Source: Pohlia nutans
Lineage: Eukaryota > Streptophyta > Bryopsida > Bryales > Mniaceae
DNA length: 64,000 bases
Assembly (NCBI GenBank): GCA_022496805.1
Contig: CM040089.1
Location: 932,501-996,500, forward strand
Reading direction: 5' to 3'
The position numbers and the translations under genes are program-made. The notes beneath the pieces were generated by a model that worked only from the letters and a program-made list of their open reading frames with translations, was not told the DNA's origin and made no database searches. Position 1 is the first letter of the stretch, and every line of letters starts with the position of its first letter. Below, piece after piece: positions 33,584 through 45,515 of the stretch.

Positions 33584-34660
33584 ACAGTGACGCTTGTTCA
33601 AGGAGAGCTTCAGGTAAGTTCACCATGTGCAGATGTAGGCATCCAAGTCTGCGCATCAGGTGTATGTTGGTCGCGAATTAGGGTTTGAAGGTTGCCTGTT
33701 GGTTTGGCAGGTCGCCAATAGTGAGTACGAGCACTTGGACTTGAGGATGGACTTGAGAGTGGCGAGTGACCAAGCTGATTTCAGCGAGGGCCTGCGAGTG
33801 TTGGTGGAGGGATTGAAGCAGACGAACGATCGCGTGCGAGAGTTCGTGTTCACGCTCTCGTTGAGCGAACTCTTTCTTTTGTTGCTCTGGTCTTCCTGTG
33901 CACTCCTGCACCGTGTGTGCAGGGTTTGTTGCCGTGTTATCGATGGAGTCCTCGGCGATCGGTTGGCGCGATACGGCGAGTCGGACGAAGACGAGATCTC
34001 GTGGCTTCATTTTGTTTCTCCTGTACTGGCTCACAAAGTGATTCAAGCTCTGCACACAGCTCATGATTAGTGCATTGAATCCAAACCCTAAACTCTGCCC
34101 TGGCGGTCAAACACAAAATGAAATCGTCGGCATTTTCTTCCGTCTGCCACAATTGGCTGGAGAGAGTGCACAATCGAAACAACTTCTTGTAGATTGGGAT
34201 TGTGGCTTTCAATGCAGGTGTCCGGCTCAGTGTTTCTTTTTTTCATGAGACAGTTTAGCATTTTTGGCTTGAAAGGCTCCTTGGATCATATTAATTTATA
34301 GGTAATATCAAGGTAATACATATGGTGCTACTTAGGTGCTACTCGGACAACACCTCGGGGATTCCAAGGTTTAAAGAGGCTACACATCTTGACTCCATGT
34401 AGGAAATCTGGCTATTATTACTTTTTTTTTTCAAAAATCCTTTGAATCAATCAGCCAGCCCAAATTTTGTACCAATTTGGCTAAAATTAGCAACAGAAAG
34501 AATCACTGGTCCCATAGCTTCACCTTGCTTTGTAGAACTGAGAAGAGGTTTCTTTGATATCTGTAGTGCATTGCAGATTTCTATGGCACAAGTGACGATG
34601 AATTGAAGAAAAAAGTTTAGGCTCCGTCTGAATCCTGGAAAGTGAGTGAGTCGTATGATA
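33584..34660 (+). pseudogene. Chimeric duplicate: broken BLOS2 joined to the GOS1 3' end
   Basis: 33584-33613 encodes VTLVQGELQ of BLOS2 exon 1 and ends at the same donor (CTTCAG|GTAAGT). The intron is shortened. After GGCAG, 33711 onward gives ANSEYE, DLRVAS, ADFSEGLRVLVEGLKQ, then breaks down at about 33843. From ~33990 the sequence matches the last GOS1 exon and its 3' UTR (ctcctgtactggctcacaaa, attcaagctctgcacacag), with a second matching block at 34508-34610. Neither part is complete. The retained intron shows a DNA-level copy, not a processed pseudogene. Confidence 0.88.
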
Positions 34661-34903
34661 TGACCTAAAACCGCAGCGCACCACTAATCAGCATATTGTG
34701 TAGGTGGCAATTGATGTGAAGAATGTAAAAGATGTTGCCACTGAATGAATGGCCTACCTACCATTGTTTCTTGAATTCCCTTGGTTCATATTCTTTTATT
34801 AGATTGTTTAGATGACAGTGAGTGATGAATTCTATGGACATGGAATCATGTTTTACCTGTCACACTCAATTTTGCCACTATAAATAAGATAAGAATTCAG
34901 TTG

Positions 34904-34934
<31 letters not shown>

Positions 34935-34939
34935 TTAGT
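34661..34939. other. AT-rich spacer with (TA)n microsatellite
   Basis: A ~27-bp TA dinucleotide run at about 34904-34930, next to the truncated left side of the following element. No gene seen. Confidence 0.6.
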
Positions 34940-35577
34940 GGATGAAGCCATGTGTCTAAACAAATCGTGCTTTTTTCAAAACTTTTGGTGAAAATTTGAA
35001 ATTACTATGAATTTTGAAGCGATTTGAAAGAAAATTCATATCTATTACAAAATGTATCCAAATTGTTTTGATTTTTTTATCAAAAGGTGTAAATTGCAAC
35101 GAATAGCATTACAGTGAATGAAAACCATCTGTGTATCTAAATTTAAATTTGTTTTCCTACACCATAGTAATACATGTTGAACTTGTAATTCCAATAAAAC
35201 AATCAATTTTTAGAGTTTTCCAAAAATTCAAAGTGGAGTAGAAACTACACTTGGTAAACTTCATTTTGTTAATTAAGTTCAAATGCAATAGAATTCATCT
35301 TCATGACCTAAATTTAGTTTAAGTAGAAAACATAGAAAAATCCAACATACACTACATGGTGAATTGTTTTTACGACTCTTTTTGTAGTTGGGACCTCATA
35401 TAAAATCAAAAAATAGCTTGAATGATTTGAATATAACTTGAAGAGGTGGCATGGCCAAAGAAAATCCTTAACCAGAAAAATGGGATGAAAATCATCTATG
35501 TAGCAGTTGGAATAGAACAGTAAATTACATTTATGAGCGAGATTTTGGTTTGGGCGGCATTTAGGGGTTAAGAAAGT
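34940..35577. mobile_element. TTAA-type element, class F, left end missing
   Basis: The right end ggcatttagggg is followed by TTAA (35578-35581). The interior parallels 35970-36712 (gaaaattcatatctattaca, ccaaaaattcaaagtggagt). The left end is lost at the TA microsatellite. Confidence 0.7.
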
Positions 35578-35581
35578 GCTT

Positions 35582-35965
35582 GCTTCAGGAGTGTGTTGTC
35601 CATTTCTTTTCTCATGGCCAATACTAGGGGGTGTTACTGCACTTTCTTCCAATTCTCAATCTTCAAAAAATGAATACATGGCACTTTCTCCTTGAGTTGT
35701 GGAGGACCTATTCTTTGAAGATTGAGAAGTTTCATTCTTCTCCTCTGGAGATAAATTCCCCCGGTTCGTTATTGTTCTCATCGTAACATTGCACTATCTC
35801 TACTTTGGCTCTATAGTAGGTGGTGTAGAATATTCCACATCCAACAATACTTCATTACTGGTAGTAGCTAAATGGCCAGGTCGAGGTTCAATGTGATGAG
35901 TAGAGTGTATTAAAGAAAGGTAGTGGGCATGAAGGCTAGTGAATGTTATGGTTGTTCACACTCAT
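35582..35965. other. Spacer between two class F elements
   Basis: Contains ttctcaatcttcaaaaaatg, which recurs on the far side of the next element at ~36780-36800. An older repeat may therefore have been split by the insertion. No gene seen. Confidence 0.4.
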
Positions 35966-35969
35966 TTAA

Positions 35970-36712
35970 CCCCTAAATGCCTAACCCTATCACTGTGGTG
36001 AAATTTATTTGATTGTATGCTATACTTCACCGCCATTATTGAATAAAATATAAATTTCATATTTTTCCTACATAAGACCAAATGTCAACTATAATTTGTA
36101 ATTTTTTCAAAATTATTCATACAAAATTAAAATTATTATGATATTTTGGAGTAAGAAAAGTAAAGAAAATTCATATCAATTACAAAATATATATTAAAAA
36201 AATATGAAAAGTTTACCAAATGCGTACATCACAATGAAAAACATCAGGGCTTTTACCGTGCTCAAAAAATGTTTATAAATTTGGAAATATGACGGAAAAC
36301 CCTAAAACCATGGAATACAATTGAGGAGTCGTGGTAATAATTGTTATAAATCATTCAATTTTAGGAATTTTTTAAAATTTTAAAATGGAGTAGAAACTAG
36401 AGTTTGTAAGGTATATTTTGTTAGTTAAGCTCAAATTCAAAAAAATCATCTCAATGGTCAAAATTGTATTTTAGCTGCAAAAGAAGATGAAATTGTGAAT
36501 ACACTACACAATACCGGTATTGACCATTTTGGCTTTCATGAGACACTAAAATTTATAATCATCTTACCTTGAAATTTTTCATATACCATTTGATTGATTC
36601 ATCAACAACGTACAACCTTATAAAAGATGGATGAAAATAATTCAAATGGATGAAAACTATGGATGATGAAAAATGAAATCAACTAGATTTTGGTGGTTCA
36701 GACGTTTAGGGG
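35970..36712. mobile_element. TTAA-flanked element, class F (743 bp)
   Basis: Ends CCCCTAAATGCC and GACGTTTAGGGG are flanked by TTAA at 35966-35969 and 36713-36716. Non-coding, AT-rich. Confidence 0.9.
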
Positions 36713-36716
36713 TTAA

Positions 36717-37459
36717 GGACTGTCACGGCTTGGTTCGTGGAAAATGGCCACGATTGGCTCGTGAATTTTCTCCGAGGTTCTCAATCTTCAAAAAATCAAC
36801 TTCTCGAAAGCACCGTGACACCCCCTCCTACTAAGATGGTTCACAAATGAAGAGCACTACAAGTTGTGACTATCCGTTACTTTTGTGCCAACAATGGCTC
36901 AACTACATGATGTGATTACAATTGGATTGGATTCACTCTGTTAAGATCATTTCTAACACCAAGTACAAACATACCTTAATTACCTAATCATAACAATGAA
37001 TCTAGCAAGATAGATAGAAACTCCAGACCTCTTTTGAGGTTGGCATGAATAAAGTGCTTGTTCATAATGACAATAACCCAGTATCCACCGGATAAAAGGC
37101 CATTGGATAAATTTTACAACACATTGCATTCTCAACTCTAGTACTTACAAAAGAACAATGAACATCAATCAAATATGATAAAACAATTCAATTAACACTG
37201 AAAGTTCATAGCAAAGACTTCCTACTTGCAAATGTTGAAATTCATAGTAATGATTACACTTCGGTTTGTAAGTGAATCGGCGAGCTGGCAATCGACAATT
37301 CTAGACCAGGGCTTTCTATGATGTAACTTTGGATGGTCTTCCCATGACTATTCTATTCTGCCCTCAAAGATCATTATGTGAAATAACTTTGCTTTTCACG
37401 TCAGATTCAGTTTCATAGCCTTTCACTTTGTCACTGGTGGGATGGAGAGAAGCGGAGCC
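36717..37459. other. Intergenic
   Basis: A short inverted pair (gtcacggcttggttcgtgg and gcaccgtgac) lies at 36722-36825. No gene recognised. Confidence 0.4.
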
Positions 37460-37900
37460 CTAGTAGAATACTTCATCAAGTCTACTTTCCAATACAATTT
37501 GAATTATGTCAATCCGAGTTAATCTTCACCGGGGAGAATTTTTCAAAGTGGATCATCTCAACATTGTCTTAGTGTTATAAAATTTGCTATTTGGAGAAAG
37601 TAATGATGTTCCCTCCATCATTTCTTTTGCTTTTTTGAAGTTTACAATAGAAAAACTAATTTTAACTAATCATGCTAAATTTTAAACTCTAAAAGTGAAA
37701 ATTATAATTTATACAAATTTTCCAAGGTTAATGCTTTTAAATTCATTAAAAATATATATAATTTTTTTTTGGAAGTTTGACCATATGGATAATTTGTAGA
37801 GATGATGCCCTACATTTTGTCTATTGAACCAAACTTCATCAAACATATGGAAGGCACATATTATAATACATCTATATTTTATCCAATACCTTTCAAATAA
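37460..37900. repeat. Segmental repeat, empty-site copy of 43880-45690
   Basis: Inverted relative to 43880-45690 and highly similar along its length (catcatttcttttgcttt, ccaaacttcatcaaacatat). It lacks the two TTAA elements present in the other copy. The matching positions hold a single TTAA (37662-37665) and a single TTCA (37636-37639). Confidence 0.93.
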
Positions 37901-38176
37901 CATAAAATAATAATAATACTTGACCAGGTTTTAGTTTCAACAATGATCCAAACTTTAAAGAATTTAGATTTAGTCTGGTAGGTATATAAAACTTATGATC
38001 AGGGAAAAAATAAATCAAAACATGAGTCAAAAAATACAAAAAATGAAACTGAATTGCAAAATTACAAATGCAAGAGAAGAAACTACAAAATGGTTTGTCG
38101 CCAAGAAAAACAACAACGAAAATGCAAGAAAAGGTCGGAATCACAAAAGAGTTTGTCGCTATGATATTTCACATTC

Positions 38177-38258
38177 CGTCGCCTAAGAGATTCGAACTCT
38201 TGCGGGGAAACCCCATGTACTTAGCAGGCACACGCCTTAACCACTCGGCCAAAGCGAC
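38177..38258 (-). tRNA. trnS-GCU: tRNA-Ser(GCU)
   Basis: An 82-nt intronless class II tRNA on the minus strand. Acceptor GTCGCTT pairs with AGGCGAC. The D-arm is gccgagtggttaaggc, the anticodon loop CTGCTAA gives anticodon GCT, the long variable arm is tggggtttccccg, and the T-arm AAGAG TTCGAAT CTCTT has an intact B-box. The discriminator is G. The T-rich stretch immediately 3' on the minus strand is weak as a Pol III terminator. Confidence 0.96.
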
Positions 38259-38339
38259 AATCCAATGAACCCTAGACCCACGGCAGGTCAGGCTCGATGA
38301 CAGAAGCTGAAAATTTTAGCTACTTGAATAGAAGTGCTA

Positions 38340-38906
38340 TCACCCGACAGCTTCATTAACCACACCTTGCGCCGGAGAATGAAGAGGCCGGCTAGCATCG
38401 GCGGTCGTAGTCGGAGGCGTCTTGGATTCTGCTCCAGACGCTGAAGCATTAGGAGTACCTGAGAATCTCGCATGTTTAGGTTTCAAAAGAACTCGCAGGA
38501 GTGATTCCATCGCCAATCAAAGCTTCCTTCGCTATAATCTTTGACCTAAAGCTTTCCCAGGGTGTGCAATTCAACAAAGACGAAAACCCAGCAATTACAA
38601 AGGAGCTGAGAGGAAGAATGGGCAAGGAATGTGATATACGTTATTTGGTGTTGCCAAGTGAGTTATCATAGGCAGGAAAGGTGTAATAGACTTCTCGTGC
38701 ATTGGCTGCTACAACTTTCCTGCCTACGATAACTCACTCAGCATCACCAGATCATGTACATCACATAACTGCCGTCTTTCGTACATTTAGCGATTACAAA
38801 GAAGCTGAGAGGCCTTACCAGTAGCAGCGGCGGAAGGAGGAGCAGGAGCCTTCGTACGCACGGGGAAGCGAAGGAGCGGGATGCGTTTCACAACAGAACT
38901 GGCCAT
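38340..38906 (-). CDS. Small two-exon gene, possible mitochondrial protein
   Basis: Exon 1 (38819-38906) encodes MASSVVKRIPLLRFPVRTKA plus a Pro/Ala tail and ends G|GTAAGG. Exon 2 (38340-38458) starts after TCTCAG in matching phase and reads TPNASASGAESKTPP to a stop: 68 residues in all. The basic, Ser/Leu/Arg-rich start looks like a mitochondrial presequence. The pattern IPLLRFP followed by a low-complexity region recalls the small Kgd4/MRPS36-type proteins of the 2-oxoglutarate dehydrogenase complex, but the conserved C-terminal part of that family is not seen, so the link is a guess. The gene may continue by an alternative splice (CGCAAG|GTGTGG) or be a broken copy. The intron holds a strong hairpin (38629-38766). 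Confidence 0.45.
38629..38766. repeat. Intronic hairpin, ~52-bp arms, miRNA-precursor-like
   Basis: atgtgatatacg...gagttatcataggcaggaaag (38629-38682) pairs with ctttcctgcctacgataact...gtacatcacat (38717-38766), with about nine mismatches and a ~35-nt loop. It is flanked by a direct repeat, gattacaaagaagctgagag-like, at ~38592-38613 and ~38790-38812. The size and pairing resemble plant miRNA foldbacks or a small MITE. I recognise no known miRNA. Confidence 0.75.
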
Positions 38907-40316
38907 CGTTGCAGCAACAAGTACACAAATCCTGGTAAGGCCGCTGCACTCACTCTCTCACCGTCTTCTTCACCTTCAAAACCCTACTCTGCTCCTCTTA
39001 CTTACTATGCAAGACGGCTACATGGGAGATCAAAAGTAGTCCAAAGTTCTGCATCCACTCATTCTGTTCATGCGACCTGGACCACTCTCTTCACTAAGTT
39101 ATCCCCCATCATCCCTAGTGGACAAGCATTGACCCGGAAAAGAGTCTTGTCTTCATGTCGTGCAGATGACATGCTACTCAGTGATTTTTTTTCATTTTTT
39201 CAAGGGAGTCCCATTTTTTCGATTTGAAAATTGAAAAACAGAAAGCAGTTTTTTGGTGCTTTACAATTTTTTTTACTACAAATACATAGCTTTCTATAGA
39301 GTTCTTGGCTATACATACCAATGATGAGGGAAGATTATGGCAATATACTCTATTTTTTTACCCATTTTTTCTTAAAGCAACATAGCAAGCCCAAGTTGGC
39401 GATATATAGCCACAAAAGAATTTGCTGCTGAGATTACTATGTGGTCCAGCAGTTGCCTGTGAGCATTGTAACCACTTCCACTGTGGAGGTTCTCATCGTT
39501 GGAGGGACAGATCTTTCCATGTCACACTCTTCTTCAACAACTCTTTCATCGTTAATGTCCACCTTGGAAGATCACTGATCTTCCTAAGGAGAACTTGCTG
39601 AATCTACAGTCGCATTGATTATTCTGCATTGTAATCTGCACTACTAGGTTTAGATGCAAATAGGCTACAATATCTATCTGGATTTTTCACTTTCGAAGTA
39701 ATTTTCCAAGGTATACATTTACGTACTGGAATGATCTTCATCCTTACATAATGGAGGGTGTGGCCAATTCATGGCCTACTGTTGCAATACCCTTCTATTA
39801 TTTTAGGATACATTGGAAGTTGCCACCCATTGGGTGATGTTTTCTGAGGCTGAAAACTGATCATCCTGCTTTGTGATTGGAGACTCATCTTCATCTTCCT
39901 CCACTTAATCAATTGAGAGAAAATGGGGTTTCAAACACCCAGGACTTTTACTGCTTCGTAGTGATCCTCCCATTCCAACGTTAGAAGCACTCAACTTCGA
40001 ACATTATTTGCTTTCCAAACTACACTCTGAAACCCACTACTTGCGACTTTGGAATAACAGTCACATTGATGAAGGCGGATAGAACATGATACATATCCAG
40101 GGCAACGAAAGACATGATTAGCAGTAATACAGCAAACAGAAAGCATCGACAAAAATTTCGAAGTTCCTGGCCCCTGGTCTGTAAAACTTTTGCACCCTAA
40201 CTGAAACTCAAGAGTCAAATCTCAACTTGCTGGATTACTCCCTTGAAACAGGGGACATTCTCTGAACCATAACGTTGTTTACACGACTAACTGTACAATG
40301 GAATGCAATTAACGTT
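38907..40316. other. Intergenic region between the small gene and Hikeshi
   Basis: Promoter-side sequence of the small minus-strand gene comes first (telo-box-like aaaccctac at ~38980), then mixed-composition DNA without a recognisable gene. Short protein-like stretches around 39430-39900 could be an old gene relic, but I cannot support one. Confidence 0.4.
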
Positions 40317-42512
40317 CTATGCAGCAAGTAGGCGATTGACATACTCAGGATCCCTCTGTGACCTTTCCTCAAACTTCTTGTACCACTGTTCGAAAATGCC
40401 ACGGGGGACGGCGAGGTGGTTGTCCTGGACATGGCAAAAGGACTGCATGAAGTTGAACAAGTTGCGGCCCACATTCATGGCCACTTGCTCCAGCTGCCTG
40501 TGTCGCCCTACGTTGAGAGCCGGGAGCGTGGCGGAGTCTTCAATGGCAACCCCAATTTTAGCGGTGACAGGTCGAGAAGTGGAACCGATCAGATTCATCG
40601 TTGGCCACAGGAGGGCCAGCACGGAGGAAGGACAAGCCCGGGTTACACCACCTCGGAACTGGAAAGTAGAGCCTGGAGATTGAACATACACTGCCACCGC
40701 TTTGTCAGCTGGAATGGACGCCTCGTCAAAGAGATAAATGCACATCTCAGTCACTTGATCGTAAGCCTCCCCTGTTCTCAAAACAAACAATTCAATCAGA
40801 AATGGCCTACTACTTTCAACACCAACACTAGAAACAAAATCATGACTATGGCGACGAGTTCAAGTCAACATGAACAATGCATGGACACGAGTACACTATT
40901 CACCTTATATAGTGTGGGTTTATTAGTAATGTGGGTTCAAACAAAATTAATGTGGACTCTAACAATTAGTTTCAGGTTGTTCCCCTTATGCCTGTACACA
41001 TGACACCATTGCAGTCAACCAACAATCCTTTATGCCTGTACACATGACACATAGCCATTGCAGTCAACACTATTAATGTGTACTGTAGAAGAAATCAGAA
41101 CAATCCACAATATTTTTGAACTACATGAAATAATGTGGATATAAAATTCAAGTGGACCACTGTATATTGTGTTTACAAGAATTAGTGTAGGTTTTCAGAA
41201 ATATCTTGTCCACACTATACAAAGTGACTGGTGTAGTATACATGACAACATTCTCTACGGGACCACAGCCCACGAAGTCCTAAAGAGGACCTTAGTGTAT
41301 TTACAAAAATCAATGAGATCAACCCCGATGGGACACTTTCTTGGAATTCTTTTTATTAGACCCTAAAGGGGGGACAGCTACCCTTGTCACAAACCCTACC
41401 AGTTGGGTTTACAAACCCTAGAGTATGCTAGGTTTCCTATAGTACAAACTAGCCACACTGCATTATCTTACATTTTGGTAACTTTAATCAGTAATATCCT
41501 GATGCAATCCAAATTACATAATTTTCGGCCATATGGATCACTTGAAACTTGTTTAAGTTTCCCAACCTCACGATTATTCAAACTCACAAATACGGAAATC
41601 CAGCAGTTTTGAACAGGGAGACTCACCTACAAAGATGTCCATGTTGAGGAGCCATTTCTGGCTGTCCACTTGGGTGAAGTTGGAGGAGTCCAAAGGATAA
41701 CTTCGATTGGGAAAGAGAACCCCAAAAATATGTGTTGGGACTATGGCCTGGCCTACAAAAGTACTTGACACAATCTCCAATCGCCCAGGTCTTTCCATGT
41801 CCGAAACTGTATGAGAGATCGCCCGTTTCTTCCTCCGAACAACTGATTCATCAACGTCATCTCCCACCGCCGAAGGCTCCGCTGGTGCAAATTGTCGACG
41901 ACCATGGCTCAAAGATGGCCCTGCATCTGCACAGTACAACAGTGGACCCATGTTGTTACCCCCTAAACGTCCACTGTGGATTTTCTGTAGTGTAGGAAAA
42001 TTGGACCCCTTGCTGCAAATCATCTGTTTGTGTGAAAATGACTTCAGTTTGACACGATCGGCACTGTTGATCTTGCAGTATAGAGCAAGAGCTTTGAAAT
42101 GATGTATTGCAATCAGAAAATCGAGGTAAAATGAGGAAATGCCACCGTTGCAAACTTCAGTGATGAAGATGGCCATATTGGGCAGTTTAGACGCTTAGGG
42201 GTTAATTCATGGTTACAAAACAACTGATTGTATTGTGAAAAATCCAAAATATTAAAATTTTGTAACTCTGGAATCCTTGCAGAATATTGCTCAAAAAATA
42301 AACATAATTCAACAAAAGAAATGACCTACTCAAAACTGCTTTGAAAAAAAAGCATGAGGCCTGGTTAGAGATTCTTTGCTCAGTCCCTAATAAGTCATAA
42401 CGTTCAGAAGAAATTCAAATACAATGACAAGAATCTGAGAGCAGAGTTTAAATTTAGTGAGCTGACCTGAAGCCCTCTGTAGAAAAATTTGAGCTGGTTG
42501 CCGGGTCGCCAT
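40317..42512 (-). CDS. Hikeshi/OPI10-like Hsp70 nuclear import carrier
   Basis: Main exons 41627-41926 and 40317-40771 join in phase (GTAG|GTGAGT to AACAG|GGG). A first exon at 42467-42512 (MATRQPAQIFLQRAS) also joins in phase (TCAG|GTCAGC to GTGCAG|AT), giving ~266 residues. After an acidic and then basic N-terminal extension, the Hikeshi fold begins at VGQAIVPTHIFGVLFPNRSYP, with FTQVDSQKWLLNMDIFVGEA, DKAVAVYVQSPGSTFQFRGG, VAMNVGRNLFNFMQSFCHVQ and IFEQWYKKFEERSQRDPEYV. Hikeshi carries Hsp70 into the nucleus during heat stress. Plant forms have longer N-termini than the ~200-residue animal proteins. The first exon is less certain (non-standard donor); a start at the Met before ERPGRLEI is the alternative. 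Intron 1 contains a TTAA MITE. Confidence 0.92.
41960..42201. mobile_element. TTAA-type MITE, class B, in Hikeshi intron 1
   Basis: Ends CCCCTAAACGTCCACT and GACGCTTAGGGG; right flank TTAA (42202-42205), left flank changed to TTAC. It is an inverted copy of 54743-54973 in the TRAPPC5 intron (shared gaccccttgctgcaaatcat and gtgaaaatgacttcagtttg). Reading through it would add an open frame to the downstream exon, which creates a false upstream extension. Confidence 0.88.
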
Positions 42513-43869
42513 GCACACGCGTCGTAAAGCAGGCTATGAATCTTCAGAATAACATTAACCTAATTGCTCAAGTCGACTCGAAATTCAGTTAGGTCAAACA
42601 ATTTCGGCAAATTGAATTATAGACCTAGATGTCCCTTTGATGACGCTACTCGATTCCTCATATCAACTTCTTGCTAGGGTGTCCATTCCGAGACAAGTAA
42701 AAAATCCGTTCCAAAACCTTTTCATGAGACAAGGAATATATCAAACTTTCAAAGTAAACTCGTGGCGTCGAATGAAGACATTCGAAACGAAGCAACTGAA
42801 TAAACTCCTGACGGCTGATCTTCTCCAAAAAAGAAAAGATAAAATTCTTGCACGTATATCAAAAAGAAAATTAAAAAAGTGAAGCTCAAAATTTCCCTAA
42901 ACCTCAAAATGACGGGAATGTGATCACGATCAGTGAGCAACTAAAATCGAGCTCAAAGACAAAAGAAACTTGCCGTGAAACAAACTACAGCTCCGCCCCC
43001 ACAAAGAAGAATTCACAGATACCCACTTTGACCATTGATATGAGCTCCAATTCACAGCGAAAAATTACTACTCAACCACAGAAAACTCTCTAGGAACAAT
43101 CGAGTGATGGCGATCAAAACGGCAACATGAAATTTACAAGTTTCATTGTGTGCCAAAAAAGAAAATGAAAAAATTACAAGGACCGGAAACTGCAGGATTT
43201 TCTCGAGATTCCCCACAGATTGAATCTCTCGTAGCAACAGGAACGAAGTGAGAAAACAGCAGGAATGGAGAAAATATCTGCGCTATGAGTGTATCTTCCG
43301 ATGCAATCGCAGAGACGAGGGCGGAGGCAAGAATCACGGCCCCCGAAGGCGAAGCCGGAGTCTTCGATTTCGTAGATGTGCTGTTGGGATCTGTAGATTA
43401 TGGTGGCTCCTATGTACAGATCCAGTAGATGAGTGAAGGCGCGTTGAAGCATCTGGAAGGAATGATCCCGAAAGGTTCGCCAGACTCGTTCTCTCGTTCT
43501 CTTTGGGTTCTCATGGTTCGTTCCCAAGTAGCTCAAAAAAGACCGGATAAAAGATGTGAAAAGGGAGCAACGTTGCCTAGTATAATAGAGCAATGGGAGC
43601 CCACATCCTTTTGCAACGGGATCACAATCTAATTACAATTAGAAACTAGGTTTATGGAATATAAATGGCATTCCTTCATTACTTAAAAAAGTGAATTAAA
43701 TGCTCTTTTGATTCAATTTTTAAAAGAATGCTCCAATGCACTCCTCTATTATGCTATGTGTCCAAAGAACGTTTTTTTGTGATTCTCTATTTCTTGGTTT
43801 CTACCTTAATTAATGTAGGTCTCTAATTGACAAACATAAAATTAGTAGGTATGTTCAATTTAACTCCTA
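42513..43869. other. Upstream region of Hikeshi, with a small plus-strand frame at 43284-43427
   Basis: The frame 43284-43427 (+) begins MSVSSDAIAETRAEARITAP and continues EGEAGVFDFVDVLLGSVDYG for 47 residues to a stop. It looks protein-like and could be a first exon of a gene I do not recognise. The rest is AT-rich without a gene. Confidence 0.35.
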
Positions 43870-44111
43870 AAAGTCCAAGGGGTATTGGACAAAATATAGA
43901 TGTGTTATAATATGTGCCTTCCATATGTTTGATGAAGTTTGGTTCCATAGAAAAAATCTAGGGCATCATCTCTACAAATTATTTATACAGTCAAACTTCC
44001 AAAAATAGCCTTAGAGTTATATTTTAATGAATTTAAAAGCATCAACCTTTGAAAAATTGTATGGATTATAATTTTCACTTTTAGAATTTAAAATTTAGCA
44101 TGATTGGTTAA

Positions 44112-44916
44112 CCCCTAACCGTCCCGACGTCCATATTTTGAACGTTTTTGGGGGACATTCACCTTCGAAGAGCTGTAACTTTTGCAAAAAATGTCCAAAA
44201 ATAATGAAATTTTGCAGAAACTCCCCGCATGATGTATGGAATGTGTAATAAAAATTTCAGATCAATCCAAGATGAATTGAATTTTTGGTGATCATTTGAA
44301 AGTAGGTATCTTTTTTTTGGACAGTTCTGTGAATTTTGATGGCAGCAACTTCGGGGCTTGTATCTCCTTCATCCCAAGTCCGTTTTCAATAAAACTTGTT
44401 GAGTTGAATTCCCCTTGAAGTCTAGTTATCATGGTAAAATTTTCATGTCAATCCATGTTGTCATGAATGTTTGGGAGTCATTTTAGTGCACGGGTCTAGT
44501 TTGGACACTTTTTGCTTTTTGGTTTAAATGGGTCACTTTTCGGGCTACTTTTTGACATTGCAAGGCCATTTTAGGGCACATTAAATTTTTTCATGAGTTT
44601 TTTTTGTACCAATGTGTTTATATGATGATTTTGAACTACTTTATAGTTCAAAGTTTTTTCATTTGAGTAATTTTGAAAACGAATTTCACCTCCAACAATG
44701 TTGCTAGGAAAATTTCAGCATCCTTTTTTAGCACTAAAACACTATGATCTTGCAATCTATATGGCAAAATAACCCCAAAATTGATCCACATGATCTACAA
44801 CATGTATGTTACAAGATTGTACAGTTGAGATTTCTCTACCTCACTTACATTTAGTCCTATAACACATCAAAAGCGATGATGATTTTAAGCCCAAAGAAGC
44901 TAGGGACCCTTAGGGG
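44112..44916. mobile_element. TTAA-flanked element, class C (805 bp), inverted copy of 28526-29337
   Basis: Ends CCCCTAACCGTCCC and GGGACCCTTAGGGG; flanks TTAA (44108-44111) and TTCA (44917-44920). The matching empty site at 37662 has one TTAA. Confidence 0.93.
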
Positions 44917-44947
44917 TTCAAGTTGGTTTATCTATTGTAAACTTTAA

Positions 44948-45515
44948 CCCCTAAATGCCTAAGCGTCCATTTTTTGGACGATGTACAGATTTCATCCATA
45001 ATTTCTCATCCGTCATGTACTTTTAGCAGTGTGGAATTTTTACTATAGATTCTATGGGAAGTTAGCTTCATGCATATGTGATCCGATTAGAAAGGGGATG
45101 ATTTGTGAAATTTTTATGCCTCATTTCATGTTGGAGTGATTCACCCAAAATTTTGAAGATTTTAGTATAAAAGTGCTTTTAAAAAAGTCAACTCATAAAT
45201 CAAGCAGCCAAAAAATCTCCAAAAATCACTACACTTAGAGTATTACATTTCAACCAATCACAAAAAATTTCATCCGTAGATTGTCAATATCTTATTCGTA
45301 ATTGAATTACAAAATAATTTTGAATTTCGCGTTTCAAATTTTATACAAAATTATTGGTAATAGCAATCATAGATCTAACCGTATGGATAGAATCTAAAAT
45401 TCATAATGTACAACTTTTATTCATATATCAAGTTCAAAATATCCCTCTAAGTTGCATTTTATAATGCATCTTTGCAAAACTGCCGAATTTGGAGAGGGCT
45501 CTAGGCATTTAGGGG
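44948..45515. mobile_element. TTAA-flanked element, class E (568 bp)
   Basis: Ends CCCCTAAATGCCTAAGCGTC and CTAGGCATTTAGGGG; flanks TTAA at 44944-44947 and 45516-45519. A subterminal hairpin, CGTCCATTTTTTGGACG, lies ~15 bp inside the left end. A truncated relative lies at 57560-57896. Confidence 0.93.

Noticed and set aside
41574..42176. A 200-residue Hikeshi first exon starting in the MITE
   Set aside because: The first ~75 residues are encoded by a transposable element; an in-phase upstream exon explains the start better.
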